Shown here piece by piece: positions 21,744-34,135 of a stretch of DNA of 64,000 nucleotides. This DNA comes from Owenia fusiformis (Eukaryota; Annelida; Polychaeta; Sabellida; Oweniidae). A program made the position numbers and the translations under genes. Numbering within the stretch: the stretch's first letter is position 1; the number at the start of each line of letters is the position of its first letter. The notes beneath the pieces are model-generated. The model saw only the letters and a program-made list of their open reading frames with translations, was not told the DNA's origin and did no database searches. The stretch spans positions 35,017,425-35,081,424 of the forward strand of contig CAIIXF020000010.1 in assembly GCA_903813345.2 (NCBI GenBank), written 5' to 3'.

Positions 21744-21925
21744 TGGTAGTGGTACATCTGGCTTGCTAGATGTCTGTCTATTTCATTCTTGAACTGGTTG
21801 ATACTTTCCACATCAATGGCAGACTGGGGTAAACTGTTCCAGGTGTTGACAATTCTATTACCAAGGACATTTTTTCTCACATCAATGATCAAGTCTGCTG
21901 TATCATTGACTTGTACATAATATAT
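21744..21925 (-). pseudogene. LINE ORF2 C-terminal fragment
   Basis: On the minus strand one frame reads DVRKNVLGNRIVNTWNSLPQ then SAIDVESINQFKNEIDRH. The R-V-V-N-x-W-N-S-L-P ... F-K-N pattern is diagnostic of the extreme C-terminus of many LINE ORF2 proteins. Only this 3' piece remains. Confidence 0.85.
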
Positions 21926-22157
21926 ATGTTTCTATTAAATCAGTTAATATGGATAACACTGTGCTATATTGTTAAATGAAACATACCTTCATGTATATAG
22001 TATCCGAATTTGAACTCGCTCCCCCCTTGGATAAAGACTGTTAACGACTATTTTGTGTGAAAGTTAAAATTTTTACTTTTATACTTCCGCCGGATTACGT
22101 TACACAGAACGAAAAGTACAGATCTATTACGATAATCCCCGGGGATTATGAGCTCAC

Positions 22158-22272
22158 CTGGTGGTTTTCCTCGTTCGTAAGGTTCCCAAGCTTTTATCCT
22201 ACGCCCCATATATAGTTTGTTGTTAAACTCTTGACATTGAGATGCTCTTGAAGACAAGTCCCCGGGACATGC
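22158..22272 (-). CDS. Exon 4 of secreted TSP1/ADAMTS-like gene
   Basis: 115 bp, preceded by ATTTGCAG and followed by GTGAGC. It encodes ACPGDLSSRASQCQEFNNKL then YMGRRIKAWEPYERGKPP. This matches the CP...(D)FR..QC..FN...Y.GR...W.PY module that opens the cysteine-rich region in ADAMTS-like and papilin proteins. The usual NPCEL.C stretch is replaced by KPPGPRGQC across the next junction. Starts in phase 0, ends in phase 1, in agreement with the exon at 12596-12720, from which it is separated by a 9.4-kb intron that contains the DEG/ENaC gene on the other strand. Confidence 0.85.
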
Positions 22273-22653
22273 CTGCAAATACATTCAAAATCGAATATTC
22301 CAAACCGTCCGAATCTTAGTCAGAGAGTTGTCGGAGAGTGAAGAGTTTAGATCTAGCGAAAAACTATTCTTACTTTGAGTGTCATTTCAAAGACGACTCA
22401 TTTGATGAATCCAAAATTGTAAAAGTCAAATTGGCTAGACCTACCGAGGCTACACATTTTTGGTTGCAGAATTATGAAAGAACCTTAAGGGAATAGCCTA
22501 CTAAACCAATTGTGATTTTATTCCAAGGAACAAGATAAGGTTAACCAGAAATATAAAAAACATTATATGTGTCTCTGGTGTAACATATTTATTTTGAAAA
22601 CAAAAAACCAAATATCGCACATTAACAATTAACAAAAATAAACAAAAACTAGC

Positions 22654-22768
22654 CTGTTTTTCGCATGTTCTGTATTCTTTGTACATGCCGACACAATTCG
22701 ATTTCATCTTGCGTCTATGGGATTTGCCTAAACCGCGTTGTCTCCTATGCCTTCCATGTTGCACCATT
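22654..22768 (-). CDS. Exon 3 of secreted TSP1/ADAMTS-like gene (end of TSP1 repeat)
   Basis: 115 bp. The acceptor is TCTTTTAG. It encodes a basic insert (GRHRRQRGLGKSHRRKMK) followed by NCVGMYKEYRTCEKQ, the second half of a TSP1 repeat (C-x-G...K-x-Y-R-x-C). Joined to exon 4 it gives C-E-K-Q-A-C-P, the expected spacing of four residues between the last two cysteines. The phase and protein require the exon to end at CAG, so the donor is GC (GCTAGT) instead of GT. The RHRR string resembles a furin site. Start phase 2, matching the previous exon. Confidence 0.75.
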
Positions 22769-23267
22769 CTAAAAGATATTCTGGAATTTTAGTAATTTCA
22801 TTTGTGCACATATACGCTTTATAAATAAATACGGAGTAATTAAGGTATATACCGTTTTGTCCATATTTGGACATATAATTGTTCAGCTTCCCCGATTCGC
22901 GGGAATTCGGCGATACATGTATAGAAAGTTATATTAGGAAGTAACATTTTTCTGTAATGCTGTACGATGTTATTCTCGTTCATCATGTGTCTCTTTAAAT
23001 ATGAAATGACAAATATATGATATCAAAAGTATCTCAGCATACAGCTTCAAAAATTACTTCATTTTAGTTCGTATACGTCCTAGACCAAGAGGAGGAAATG
23101 ACCCATGATTCAAACATGAACCCATCTACTTGTAAAGTTAAATCTAAAGATAAATATTTACATGAAGATGTGTTCATGTTTGAATTCTGGGTTCTTCTCC
23201 CTCTTCCTAGACCTTAGCAAGTTCCCTTACTTCGTAATTCGCTACGCTTACTGTACTATTTTCTTAC

Positions 23268-23383
23268 CCTTTGGGATACTTGCACTCACGGACCCTGTAC
23301 ATGATGCCGTTGCCACACTGTCTCGAACAGCCGCCCCAACCGCCCCAGGGGCCCCACTCCATCTGTAGGCTTCCATCATTAGC
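23268..23383 (-). CDS. Exon 2 of secreted TSP1/ADAMTS-like gene: TSP1 repeat
   Basis: 116 bp between TATCTTTCAG and GTAAGAAA. It encodes MEWGPWGGWGGCSRQCGNG then RVRECKYP: the W-x-x-W-x-x-W-x-x-C-S-x-x-C-G-x-G motif of a thrombospondin type 1 repeat, with tryptophans in C-mannosylation context. The first TSP1 directly follows the signal peptide, with no metalloprotease domain, which points to ADAMTS-like or papilin-like proteins of the extracellular matrix over a true ADAMTS protease. Which of the two cannot be decided without the downstream domains. Confidence 0.9.
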
Positions 23384-24987
23384 CTGAAAGATAAGCAATA
23401 CGTAGCCATATACTATTATATACTAGTATAAAAATATATATAGATCGGCACTTTAACCCGACCTCGCCAAAATGTTACGGAAAATATTAATGCAATAATA
23501 CAGACATTTTTCAATTGAAACCATAGAGATAAAGTTAAATATAATGATAGTATTATGTTGCCTAAAATTCATATATTCAAATTTGCTACACCCCTAGACT
23601 TGGGTTCTCATTTCATTTTATTACCATTTAATTCCTTTTATTTTAATACACCAGAATAAACCATTAGCAAATTATATAGGACGTTAACGTTTTTATTAGC
23701 ATAATTATAGGAGTGCGATGTTTTATTACAGGCGTATTTTGTATATTGTATGCATTCTGTAAGTAATTGCACTGCTTTTGAAGTTGTCATGACATCCATT
23801 GCTAGATCAAATATTCATTTGAGATTTGTCGGTACATGTACAAGATGCGCCATTGCTTATTGAATGTTGATCATTTTATGAATTAAAATATATACTTCAT
23901 TAAATATTTACTTCATTAAACCTTTTGAATTTTAAACTTACAATTGTACGTATTTTATTCGAATGGAAACGGTGAATCGTTTTATCGGGCCTTTCAATGT
24001 GGCCGGTGCGAAAGAAATTATGGTACCCCGGGGATTATGGTCCCCTTTCTCAACGGCCCTTACTGGCCCTGATTGTGTATAAGATACGATAAGGGAAAGA
24101 GGTTACCATATTTATCAATGAATAGTAGGACCTCTTACCCTTTTAAATCGGCTTATCATACCGATATACCTGGTCTTTTATTAACCTTAGCCCAGGTCTT
24201 ATAGTTGAGTCTGTATGTTGGTTTGAAATAATCTTGCTATGTTGGACCCTTTAATACATGCACGCTGATTTATTACTGAATCTGTTTGCTCTATCAGAGG
24301 CTTTAACAGCCTAGACGTGGCAGGTTCATATTTAAAGTTTGATAGACAGATTTATCACTCAGAGATCGAGCCTGTCCATCAGTGCCAGCTTTATTATGCA
24401 TGTTCTGTTACGTTGAAATTATGGTATTATAAATGTTTTTGTCGAACCATGATCTTTATCTTAGGTAGACCTGCTTTTTACGCGTAAATTATTACCGAAC
24501 TTAGTCTGTTAATTTGGCTTGAGGGTTTCAGCATTTGTCAAAACTGTAAAATACCATTTTGAACTAAATTTATCAAAAATAAAAGTAAAACATTACCGAT
24601 CCAATCGAGTGTCGTGATGTGAAATTTTTGGAGGAAAGTGTATATTTGTCTGACTACCCTTTGCTTCGTTTGACTTATTAGCTTCTTAAAAGTGCAACAA
24701 GTAGTGCAAGGGGGGGGGGCATTCAATGATCATCGAAAAAATAAAAATTTTCGAATTTTCTCTCTACAGTCCTTGTTGCCCCTTTAAATAGTAACTTCCT
24801 CTTCTAACAGCTTCTAATCTCAGTTTAGTGTCTAACAATTTTGTCACCTACATAACTGACATCTCGAAATCGAATGGAATAAGCAGCCAGGGATCCCCTA
24901 TTTATTATTCTACCCGCACGTTGCCCTTCCAAATATAAAATTCACAGGTGTACGAGTATGTCAAGGTGAGGCATCGTCGCCTCACAC
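23384..24987. other. Intronic non-coding stretch
   Basis: AT-rich, with a G run at about 24710-24718 and no gene or array that I can support. Belongs to the 4.2-kb first intron of the minus-strand gene. Confidence 0.45.
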
Positions 24988-25297
24988 CAGGGGCGGACCT
25001 GGGAACCAACAAGGGGGGGGGCCCAAACTTCTTGTCTGAGAAAAAAAGTTCCGCGCTTGCGCGGAAAAAAATTTTGGGCCCCAAAAACCCAAAAGTGGGC
25101 CCAAATTTTGAAATTTAGAGGCCCATTTTCTTCAAAATTTAGCCTAAAATTAAAAAACAAGGCCTTAGAAGGCCAATTTTTGACCAAAAAGGCCTACTTT
25201 TTGGGGCCTTAGGGCCTTTTTTGGCTCAAATTTTTTTTTGGGCACAATTTTTTTTTTCTGGGCCCACCCAAGGGGGTCCCCCCCAGATCCGCCAGTG
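24988..25297. mobile_element. MITE, GGCGGATC family (copy B), 5-bp target duplication
   Basis: Starts CAGGGGCGGACCTGGG and ends CCCAGATCCGCCAGTG; CACAC flanks both sides (24983-24987, 25298-25302). The interior has the family's G run, GAAAAAAAGTTCCGCGCTTG and GGCCTTAGAAGGCC words. Opposite orientation to copy A. Confidence 0.85.
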
Positions 25298-27610
25298 CAC
25301 ACTGAGTCTAGAGGCAACTGAAACATTGAGAATTTTAATCGAGATGAGGGCGAGGCTCTTCCAAATTATTACACGAGATATTACACGAACAATATTTCAC
25401 TATATTTTCTCAATAGAATACTGATTTATGTGCAGTATGATTGTCGGACATCTGTAAAATATTATATTTCGAATCCCTTTTCCATTCACTGTATTTGTGG
25501 CATATCCGCCACAAGATGGGTTGTATGGGTTAGGGGGGGGATTCAAGACGTGCCAGATTAAGCAATTAACCAATACGCGTACCAAGAAACCCTCTCAAAC
25601 TAATTAATCATTTAATTAATGACTATTCAATTACGATACTTTTTACAATAAAATGTATGATGCAAATCCATAGGTGGGAAACAATAAATTCAGTGTTAAG
25701 CCCGAGATCTTCTGGTCCCTGTGTGAAAGAAATTATGGCCTCCCGGCCCGGTTCCCTCTATTCTAAATGTATATACAGGTACGTCTTCAAATACCAAGCA
25801 CGAATCATTTTCTGCAAGGGTCACGATTTCGATAATCGCAGGATTATGGAAATAATTAGTGGCCAATAATCTCCGAGCATACCTGTATATTGACTATTGC
25901 ATTTCTACACTTTGGTTATGTCTAATTATTTCCATTTTCTCGATCTTATTGATCAAAGAATTTCTTGATCAGGGATACATGTATACATAACACATTATGT
26001 ACAGTTCTATTATTCCACGATTGTAAACTTGTATTATTTCATGCACAATCTTATCATTCCAAGTAAATTCTTCAGGTTGGCTAATCTTCATTGCACCAAC
26101 GCGTAACTTCGGCCTTCGGACTATTTTTGAAACAGAGAGGAAATGATTAATAGGAGCCGGAACAGATGATCAATAAATAATAATAGGTATTTCTCTAGTG
26201 AGTTGGTATAATTTAAATATTTCCTAGTCATTTTCCCCTTTTTGGGTTTGTGCCATTCTGATTTCACAGACCACTGACTTATCTACCCACAGCTACCCGG
26301 CCGGTGTTTTATCAGTGAGAGTTTTAGACACCACAATGAACCATACAAGAGTGGTATTGATTGGTCAGGATTGAGTTAACGATGGGTTTGGATGACTTGG
26401 GTTGAGTTGACTAATGGTTTGGATGACTTAGGTTGAGTTAAGCAATTAAGGGCTTCAATGACTTGGGTTGTGTGAATCAAGAGTTTAGATGACTTGGGTT
26501 CAGTTGACCAAGGGTTTAGATGACTTGGGTATAACAACGGGAGAGGAGAAATCCATTTCGGTGCATCGCAAACGCAAAGGCTTAGGTAAAGACTAATTAG
26601 TGAAAAATATATTGCTTTTAGAATTATTGTCCTGGTATCGAAAGGTACCTTTTCAAGTAGGGGTGGAACTTTCAAGAGTAAGCTATTTACACTCTGTGAT
26701 TGATCTTTCGTGCTATTAGTATAGTTTTGTAGCTTTTCAATAAGATACTCTTTGAAGTTGTTATAAGTACTTATGTAATGGACTTGACTTCCTAAATAAA
26801 ATCAACTAGGCTAACCTAAAGAAGTTAAGCACATACAGGGTACTTTAATTGGCTTGTGACCCTTAGAAACGCAAAGGGGTGTAAGTGTATTGACCCACAG
26901 GGTAAAATTGTTATCATTCTGTGAATTTCGAATTGTTTCAAATATGGGTTGTCAGTAGCCGTACCAGCGTACGTTGATATCTGAATGCATGTGATAGGCA
27001 AGAGATCACTATTATAATCGGAGGGCCCGTATCAAAAGGGGTACTCAGAAAAGCTCTCAGTATTTTACGTATGGAATATTGTAACAAGAACAAAAACGTT
27101 CTTATATAGTCTTCCCATTTATATTTTCAAAAGAAAAAAAAACAGAATACAAAAGAGAAAAAACGGGAGGGGACATATACTTTATGCAGGACTCCTGAAA
27201 ATCCAATACTCATCAGCGCCTTTCTTTGTCGGCCTATCAAAGATGGAAAATGCTTGGTTTACCACAATTTTGATAAGGTAACCTACAAACATCTTTTCGC
27301 AATCATTTTTAGATAAATATTTTGTCATGTCCTTTAACATATCCCATACTCTAGATAAGATGTTTTATATTTCCTCTAGAGATGCTCGGGATGACACTCT
27401 GGAACCAAAAACTCATAATTGTCGTCTGCTTTAATATTTCCCGCATTTTCTCACTAAAATTTGAATGAGCTGGTTAATTTTCTTACATTTCTGTACTATT
27501 TCAAGGGTTGCTTAAATGACTATGTACATTATTTCTTGTCAAATCCTCGCATTTTTACTCCAGTTGCATTTGAAAACGCGGACACGGTGATATTTTGGTA
27601 TAAAACATAC
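25298..27610. other. Intronic non-coding stretch with one short array
   Basis: At about 26382-26533 a 33-36-bp unit (GATGACTTGGGTTGAGTTGA...) is repeated about 4.5 times with drift. The remainder has no supported gene. The array makes an open frame on the minus strand that is a repeat artefact. Confidence 0.55.
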
Positions 27611-27665
27611 CTTTGCATTTGGTAACCACATCTGTAGGGCCATGACAACAAGGAGGATGGACATT
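27611..27665 (-). CDS. Exon 1 (start codon, signal peptide) of secreted TSP1/ADAMTS-like gene
   Basis: The exon begins after TATTGTATTTCCAG, so a 5' UTR exon must lie further right. The start codon is at 27664, and MSILLVVMALQMWLPNAK is a short hydrophobic signal peptide. The donor GTATGT gives phase 0, which matches exon 2, where the mature protein would begin close to ANDGSLQ. The five exons together give 175 codons without a stop. The upstream UTR exon and promoter were not identified. Confidence 0.75.
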
Positions 27666-28256
27666 CTGGAAATACAATAAAAATAAATTAAAACACTCAA
27701 TCAAAAACACCTCATACGTGTAACAATTTACAAATCCAAATAATTAACAACATTCAAACGATCTTATTAATCAAAACAAACTACAAAATAAAAATAATCA
27801 ATACAATCCCCACACAATCAAATCAAATTAACTGATACAGATAGTTGGAATAACACACAATCAACGCAATCCCCATGGAATCACAATCTAGCACAATCGG
27901 CACAATAATTGCACAAACAGGAACCAAAACACAATATATAGTCATGATATAGCATAGAACTGGCACCGTAAAAATGAAAAGTAGCACAATTCTAGTTGCA
28001 ACAAGAAGAAGCCTTCTAAACTTCAATAGAGCATAATAGACGGTCGCAACTACAAATTCCAAATATGGAAATTTGGCAGACGATTGTAAGGTCAACGTGA
28101 CATTCTACGATATAACATTTATTCTGTTAATATTTGTATAATAAATCAATGAGCATATCAAAATGGGTATGGTATTACCCTCAAGGGTGTTTTGTTTCCA
28201 TTTTATTCCTTGTCAAAATAATAAACCGATCACTGTAGCCCAGGAATGTTGTTTAA
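27666..28256. other. Non-coding stretch
   Basis: Strongly A/C-rich on the + strand at 27700-27850. No gene seen. Confidence 0.4.
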
Positions 28257-28458
28257 CCCCTTGAATACCAGGTGCGATAAAAACTCTCAGACATTTTTGG
28301 AAAAAATGTTCGATCTAATGAACACTTTGTTGAAGAATATGAAATTGGTATTGTCTATTTTTACTTGTTTAACCTTGAAAATGACAATCCATATGTAGGT
28401 TGTGTATAGTAAAATGGAAAAAATGGTAAATTTGAAAAGTGCTCTAGTATCCAAGGGG
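28257..28458. mobile_element. piggyBac-like MITE (TTAA flanks)
   Basis: TTAA on both sides (28253-28256 and 28459-28462). The ends CCCCTTGAATACCAGGTGC and, in reverse, CCCCTTGGATACTAGAGCAC are inverted repeats. TTAA target duplication with C/G-rich ends is the signature of piggyBac. 202 bp, non-coding. Confidence 0.75.
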
Positions 28459-28462
28459 TTAA

Positions 28463-31400
28463 AGAAGTGAGTGACAGTTTTATATATGTTACGGCTTATA
28501 TTGTACCATGGAGACACAACATAACATAACATGTGTTAGGGGGCAGTCCTTTCAATGATATTTAGGGAGTATACAGGTACAAGTCAATCAGTGTTTTTAT
28601 TTGGTCGATCAGGATTATATAAACAATAAAAACTTTGATAAATGTCGTCTGCTTTTGTTTATCCCCGGATTTCTCCTTACAAATTGAAAGAAGTTTCCCA
28701 TGTTTTGATTTTTCTTTGCAATTTAGAGTATGGATATATTTCCTATTAATTTTATATTTGACCAATTACACTATTTTCCACTTATTTCCGCATTTTAAAT
28801 CATGACCCAAGGAATTCGATCAACAGGTCCTTGGTGAACACAAAGAAGCAATGGCGGAAGTAATTGATGCAGTACATCATGGTGAATTAAACTCCTTCAA
28901 GGACGTCCACACGCATTAGACTCGATAATCGAAATTCATAAATTCTAATTAATTTTCAATATTTCCCTCATTCTTCAAGGTGTTTATTTCATAAAGGTAA
29001 ACACACTTTTTAATCAGATATAGATTAGATATTTGTTGGTTTTGGACGGTTCAACTAATAAATGATATATCATATTCACAGCCGAACTAATAAAGTTACA
29101 CCCCGCCGGTTGAAGCTCATCGAAACTAAAATTGAGCGATTCAGATAGTTCAGGAGACGATGGCATTTTAATAACGATCTATCAAACACTCGTTTTGTTA
29201 TCATTATTTCGTGAAATTAATCATAGTTAGGCAAAATGGTCGGGAGTAGCTAGGCGGGCGACGAGGACTATGTCAAGAGACGTTCTTTAATGTAAGAAAG
29301 CATACTTAACCATTACCCCAAAGGCCAAAAGGTAAATTTCTAGACGAAGCCCTAGATGCAAAATCTAACTCATTACAATAGTTCATTACCTTGGATCATA
29401 GGCAGAAACAGTTTATCCGAACACCTCTCTATCTAAACACCTTTCAATGAGAACACTTTTTCGATGGCATTTTTAATCCTGCAAAGATCACCATGTAAAA
29501 AAGCTCAAAATGTGAGCACTTGCCAAACCGAACATTTTTGGTCGGTCCCAATGACTTTCGAATTAAGTTTTATGTTAGTTTTAATGTTATCAATGGTGAA
29601 TGCAAACATGTAGCATGTCTGGGGGAGAGATATGCAAAGTGCTGCAAATGGTTGTAACTTTTTGGTAACATTGATAAAAATAAATCCACCAGGATCATTT
29701 AATAAAGAAAGTACTGTTCGAGACCATGTACATAGTGGGGGGGGGGGTCACAGTGGCTTGTAGTTGGACTAGTTTAAAAGCAGTTTGATCATGAACTTGA
29801 AAACATTTTTTAATGATATGGTTGCTACGGTTCGTGAGTTAAGTGGCCAATCGCCTTAATGATCACGCCTGTACTGAAAATAGCTATCAACTCTCAACTA
29901 TACTCCAATTCTCTCAAAAGTTTGAATCAAGTTCTCGATTTTCTAGAATTTCCATAAATTTGAGATCAATAATAACAAACGTATTCACCTAATTCATGCC
30001 TTGTAAATTAACTACTATTTCAAGTTTCTGAACGTATAATCGACGAGACGAGATATTCCATCAATAGGATAATGTCGTAATTTATCACGAGATAACCGAA
30101 CGTGTTTATAATATTCCCATCATAAAAAGTGCGAACAACTCATTTCTCTACTCTAGCAGGTGAAGTACCCACTTCAGCGTTTATTGCAACGTTATAACCG
30201 AATTGAAATGAATTGAGAGTCGTTTGACATAACCTAGCAATCGAATGTGGTAATGATTAGGTAGATATTCAGTAGCTATTTAAATGTAAAGTGTAGATGT
30301 TAACACAACGCAAAACTGATAGAATGAAATTGATAAGTAAATGCCGCAACCCCTTTAACCCCAGACTGGCATTGAAATAGCAACCCTGCAAGCTTGTAGT
30401 GAAGCTAACTTAAACTACTTTTTCCAAAGGGTATATTACTGCATTTTCTGTGAGTCGTATATTCAGAAATTACGCTCAAATTGATTTGTACATGTTATAA
30501 ATGCCACGAATTTCTGTCTTGGGTCGTCCAGTAGCCCCTGGTACCATATACATTTTAATCTGCAATACTTGACCCAGATCTGGGCCAACTGCAAGAGCAT
30601 TTATTCTTTAACAATATTTCTGAAAACAGCAATTGCCTGATCAGGATATTTAGTCTATTTACCGTTCCAAAACATATTTTCTCTTTTATATCCAGACCCA
30701 TCTTGATCAAGTCTGTGTTAAAATAGACCAGGGCTTCTCCACAGGTGGAACAGGGATTCAAAAATAGGCAAAGTAAATTTAAAGAGATGATGAAAAACGC
30801 TAGCGGAATATCATACATCCATGGTAAATAATTTCTAGATTTTTGAGAGAAAAAAATTCGAAATGATTTTTTATAAAAAAAGGTTTTGTGTTATCAAATA
30901 ACAAAGCATACGATCGTAACTTCAGTTTTATTGATAATGTATACGGTGTACCTGATGCCGTCAAAATTGAAGAAATACCTAGATGGATCAAAATGTGGTA
31001 ATAAGCAAGCATGTTGCTTCACACCAGGGACAGAATGGTAACAGTTGTTAAATATTCTAAATATGAGCTAGATTACATTTGGAATGACGGGGCTTTTGTT
31101 TCCTCAAATGTTCCTTAAATACGTTATTATAGTCTCTAGCTTTTTTGTGAGCTGTGTCCGGCTGCTGGTTTTTGGCGATTTGCGCCCGAAAAAATGGCGT
31201 TCGGTGACCGGCGTCTGTAACAAATGTCAGGTGGTGGTATTTTGGATGTCAATACCTTGTCAAACTGCGTTATATGTATACATTCTTTTAATTAAAGTTT
31301 CTCCCGTCATCATCATTGATCAGTCATCTTATGTACGAGCATCTGGCCCTCCATTCTATGATGCTGTATTATGCTAAGGGCATAAATGACTTCCTATTAC

Positions 31401-32527
31401 GTAACTGTGACGTCGATTTATCCTCACTTACCGATGTTTCTATACTTAGATTTGTATTATAGTCTCTTGTAAATAGCAAATCCATTTCCATGGTCAGTAA
31501 TAATTTGTAGCTCATTTGCAATTGTTCATTTCATAGAAAAAATGGGAATAAGCGAGGCACGTCATTAGACTCTTAATTGTATATAGAAATGCAAAAAATC
31601 AGACATTTCATTCAAATTTTAGAGAGAAATAAACTGGAATAAGCATGAGCGGACGGACATTTAATACAAGTATTTTTTCTTTGTAAAATGACACGTTGGT
31701 AATATCTTATCATCTGACTACCTTTAATTCTTATTCCAAATCACTTTTTCAAGTTAGTCATTAACAGAAAAGAAGTTGTAATTCAGAGATCATTATGATT
31801 AAAGATCATTGGAGGCGAATTCAGGATCAAGATCAGAGTCTGTCATTTCAAATTGCCAAAATACTTATCAAAATCAAACCCTACGAACAATTTGAAACAT
31901 GAAATTTAGACTAGGAGTTACACTTTTGCAACATGTATTTTTCTAATGTACAAGAAAGTTTTCGGTAAATATATTGACAGCAAGGGCAGAGTCCAGATGG
32001 TCAGAAGAACAGCTGTTTACACTTTGTTCCATTGCTACAAGCCTATGGAACCCCTCAAATCAATATTGCATCGTTTTACGAAAAAAACTAAAGAAAAATG
32101 CAAACAAAGCAAGGAGTGAACCCAAACAATGCAGAAGGGTAGAAAAAGAAGATTTCATAAAATTCGACATTTTGTTGAATGTCGGAAAATAAAAAGTTAT
32201 TACTACAGTTCTGGAATTTTTGGACAGGACGGACAATTATAACACCATGAATGCGGTAATGTCTATTTTAGAATGTTTTACCTGGGGAGGCCACAAGATT
32301 TTTCGAATTACAAGAAGGCTCGAGAGGTTTTGAAGAGGTTGGGAAGGAGGTGTTTATTAGCGGTAGTACAAATATTCGTGAGTTTCTGCTATTCAAGGAT
32401 GGATGAATGTAAGCGTATCGATCTACAGCCAAGTCATAGCAACACCTGACCAACATGTAAAGGTTCCGTCCTGATAAGTCTCCTCAGTTGCCCCGTCGCT
32501 CTTGTTCCAAAAATCACTCTCATGTAC
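28463..32527. other. Long non-coding stretch
   Basis: No supported gene. Contains a G run (about 29739-29747) and one copy of the dispersed repeat listed at 15365 (31545-31646). Open frames of 70-97 codons at 30555-31377 carry no recognisable domain. Confidence 0.45.
31545..31646. repeat. Dispersed repeat (same family as 15365-15590)
   Basis: Shares TAATTGTATATAGAAATGCA, AAAAATCAGACATTTCATTC and TTTTAGAGAGAAAT with the other copies. Confidence 0.7.
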
Positions 32528-32756
32528 ACACTGAGCTAGCATTCGCGATTTCAACCGCGGCTGTCGACTGACGATTTAATCCTCTATTTTATGGCCAACT
32601 CATTTAAATGTGATTAGTATGCGCTACTTTACATATTCATATTTAATGAATAGTATGTGCTCCTATTTGTATTCACACTTAAATGAGTTGGCCATAGAAT
32701 AGCGGGTTTAATCATCAGCCGTCAGCTGGTGGTTGTCGCAAATGCAACCTCAGTGT
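32528..32756. mobile_element. Palindromic MITE, 229 bp
   Basis: Nearly the whole element folds on itself. The left arm (ACACTGAG..., CGATTTCAACCGCGG..., TATGGCCAACTCATTTAA) is matched in reverse by the right arm up to CTCAGTGT. The unpaired centre is only about 30 bp. No coding capacity. Confidence 0.8.
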
Positions 32757-33555
32757 CCGAGCCTCATGCATTGCAGACTCTTAATATGAAAAAATGAATA
32801 TGCAGTATTGTGCAGATAAGACTTGAATTACTACAAAGAGTTTCATCATGAAATTAATATAAGATAGATGTATTTATGAAAGCGTGAAATTTTATGAATA
32901 CTAATTTGATTGTGTATGTGGATAAAATCGACCTTATTCTTAGTATTCCGATTTGTTAAGGCTAGATCAAAAATTTGTCATTAAAAAAGTTAGACGAATG
33001 TCTTTTTTTTGAGTAGAAAAACTAATGATAATGGTACAATATTTATAACTAGCAGTTGGAAAATTATTTATATTATATTCAGGAATAATATGGTAACGCA
33101 ATAATACTGGACAAACCTGTTGCATAAATGTGAAACATTACAAACGCGTTTTCCTAAAATTTATTGAACAACCTGTACATTTTTAACAAGTAAAACACCC
33201 GGATATCAAAGTTTAAGAAGGATTGCTTAATATTGCAGAGCTTTCCTGCGACTATGGCTTTAAAATGAGCGAATGTTGCCACTGACTCGAATAAAGAAAA
33301 CTCCTTGAAATAACTTTCACAAGTATCAAAATGCCTCTCATGAAATGCGATCATAGACTAAATAAATACGAAATTTCGAAATCTGAGCCTGAATGGATTA
33401 TCCATGTATGTTCAATAATCCAGCCGATGATGGATGCACTATTTCTAACCGTTCTAAAATCGAGTACGTACTTGTTTGAAAAGCTTCTTTAAGAGTACAG
33501 CAGAGTCCGTCCAATGCTGCTCTTAATTAAGCTACCACACCTCTCGCATTTACCT
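32757..33555. other. Non-coding stretch
   Basis: AT-rich; nothing supported. Confidence 0.4.
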
Positions 33556-33615
33556 TTGACCAAACAGCAAACAAACAAACAATCAAACAAGCAAACGTTC
33601 ACGCATACAAACAAA
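33556..33615. repeat. (CAAA)n-rich simple repeat
   Basis: Interrupted CAAA/CAAG tetranucleotides. Confidence 0.8.
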
Positions 33616-33769
33616 CCCACACCTACACAGTCATACACCTGTTCGATGACGTTCAGTTCCCACGAGGGATTATAATGGATAGACTCTACTAATAGACTTG
33701 TAATGGACATATCCCACTGTGGGTAGGGCAGGTAACATATAAGGGTCCGTGAGAAATTGTGCACCAACA

Positions 33770-34135
33770 ATCCAATGCACAAGGAAATATTCATTTGTAA
33801 TATTAGTCCAAAGCACATGGAAGTACTTCATTTGTACATTACGAAGTAAGTTGTAACAGTATAATGCTCATAGAAATATTTCATTTGTACATTTCATGAA
33901 GTCAGTCAAATGCACAGTGGCTATTTCATTTGTACATTACGTAATAGCAGTGCAATGTACGTGGAAATATTTCTTTGTACATTGCATAATATCAGTCCGA
34001 TGCATATGGAAATATTCCATGTGTGCATTACATAAAAACAGTTCAATGATCTTGGAAATATTTCATTATCAACGCACTTGGAAACATTTCATTTGTACAC
34101 TTCCACTGCACATGGATATATTTCATTAATACACT
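33770..34135. repeat. Degenerate ~57-bp tandem repeat, about six copies
   Basis: The unit has CATTTGTACATTACGTAATA, CAGTNCAATGCACATGGAAA and TATTT. Copies drift by substitutions and small indels. Small open frames within it are artefacts. Confidence 0.8.
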
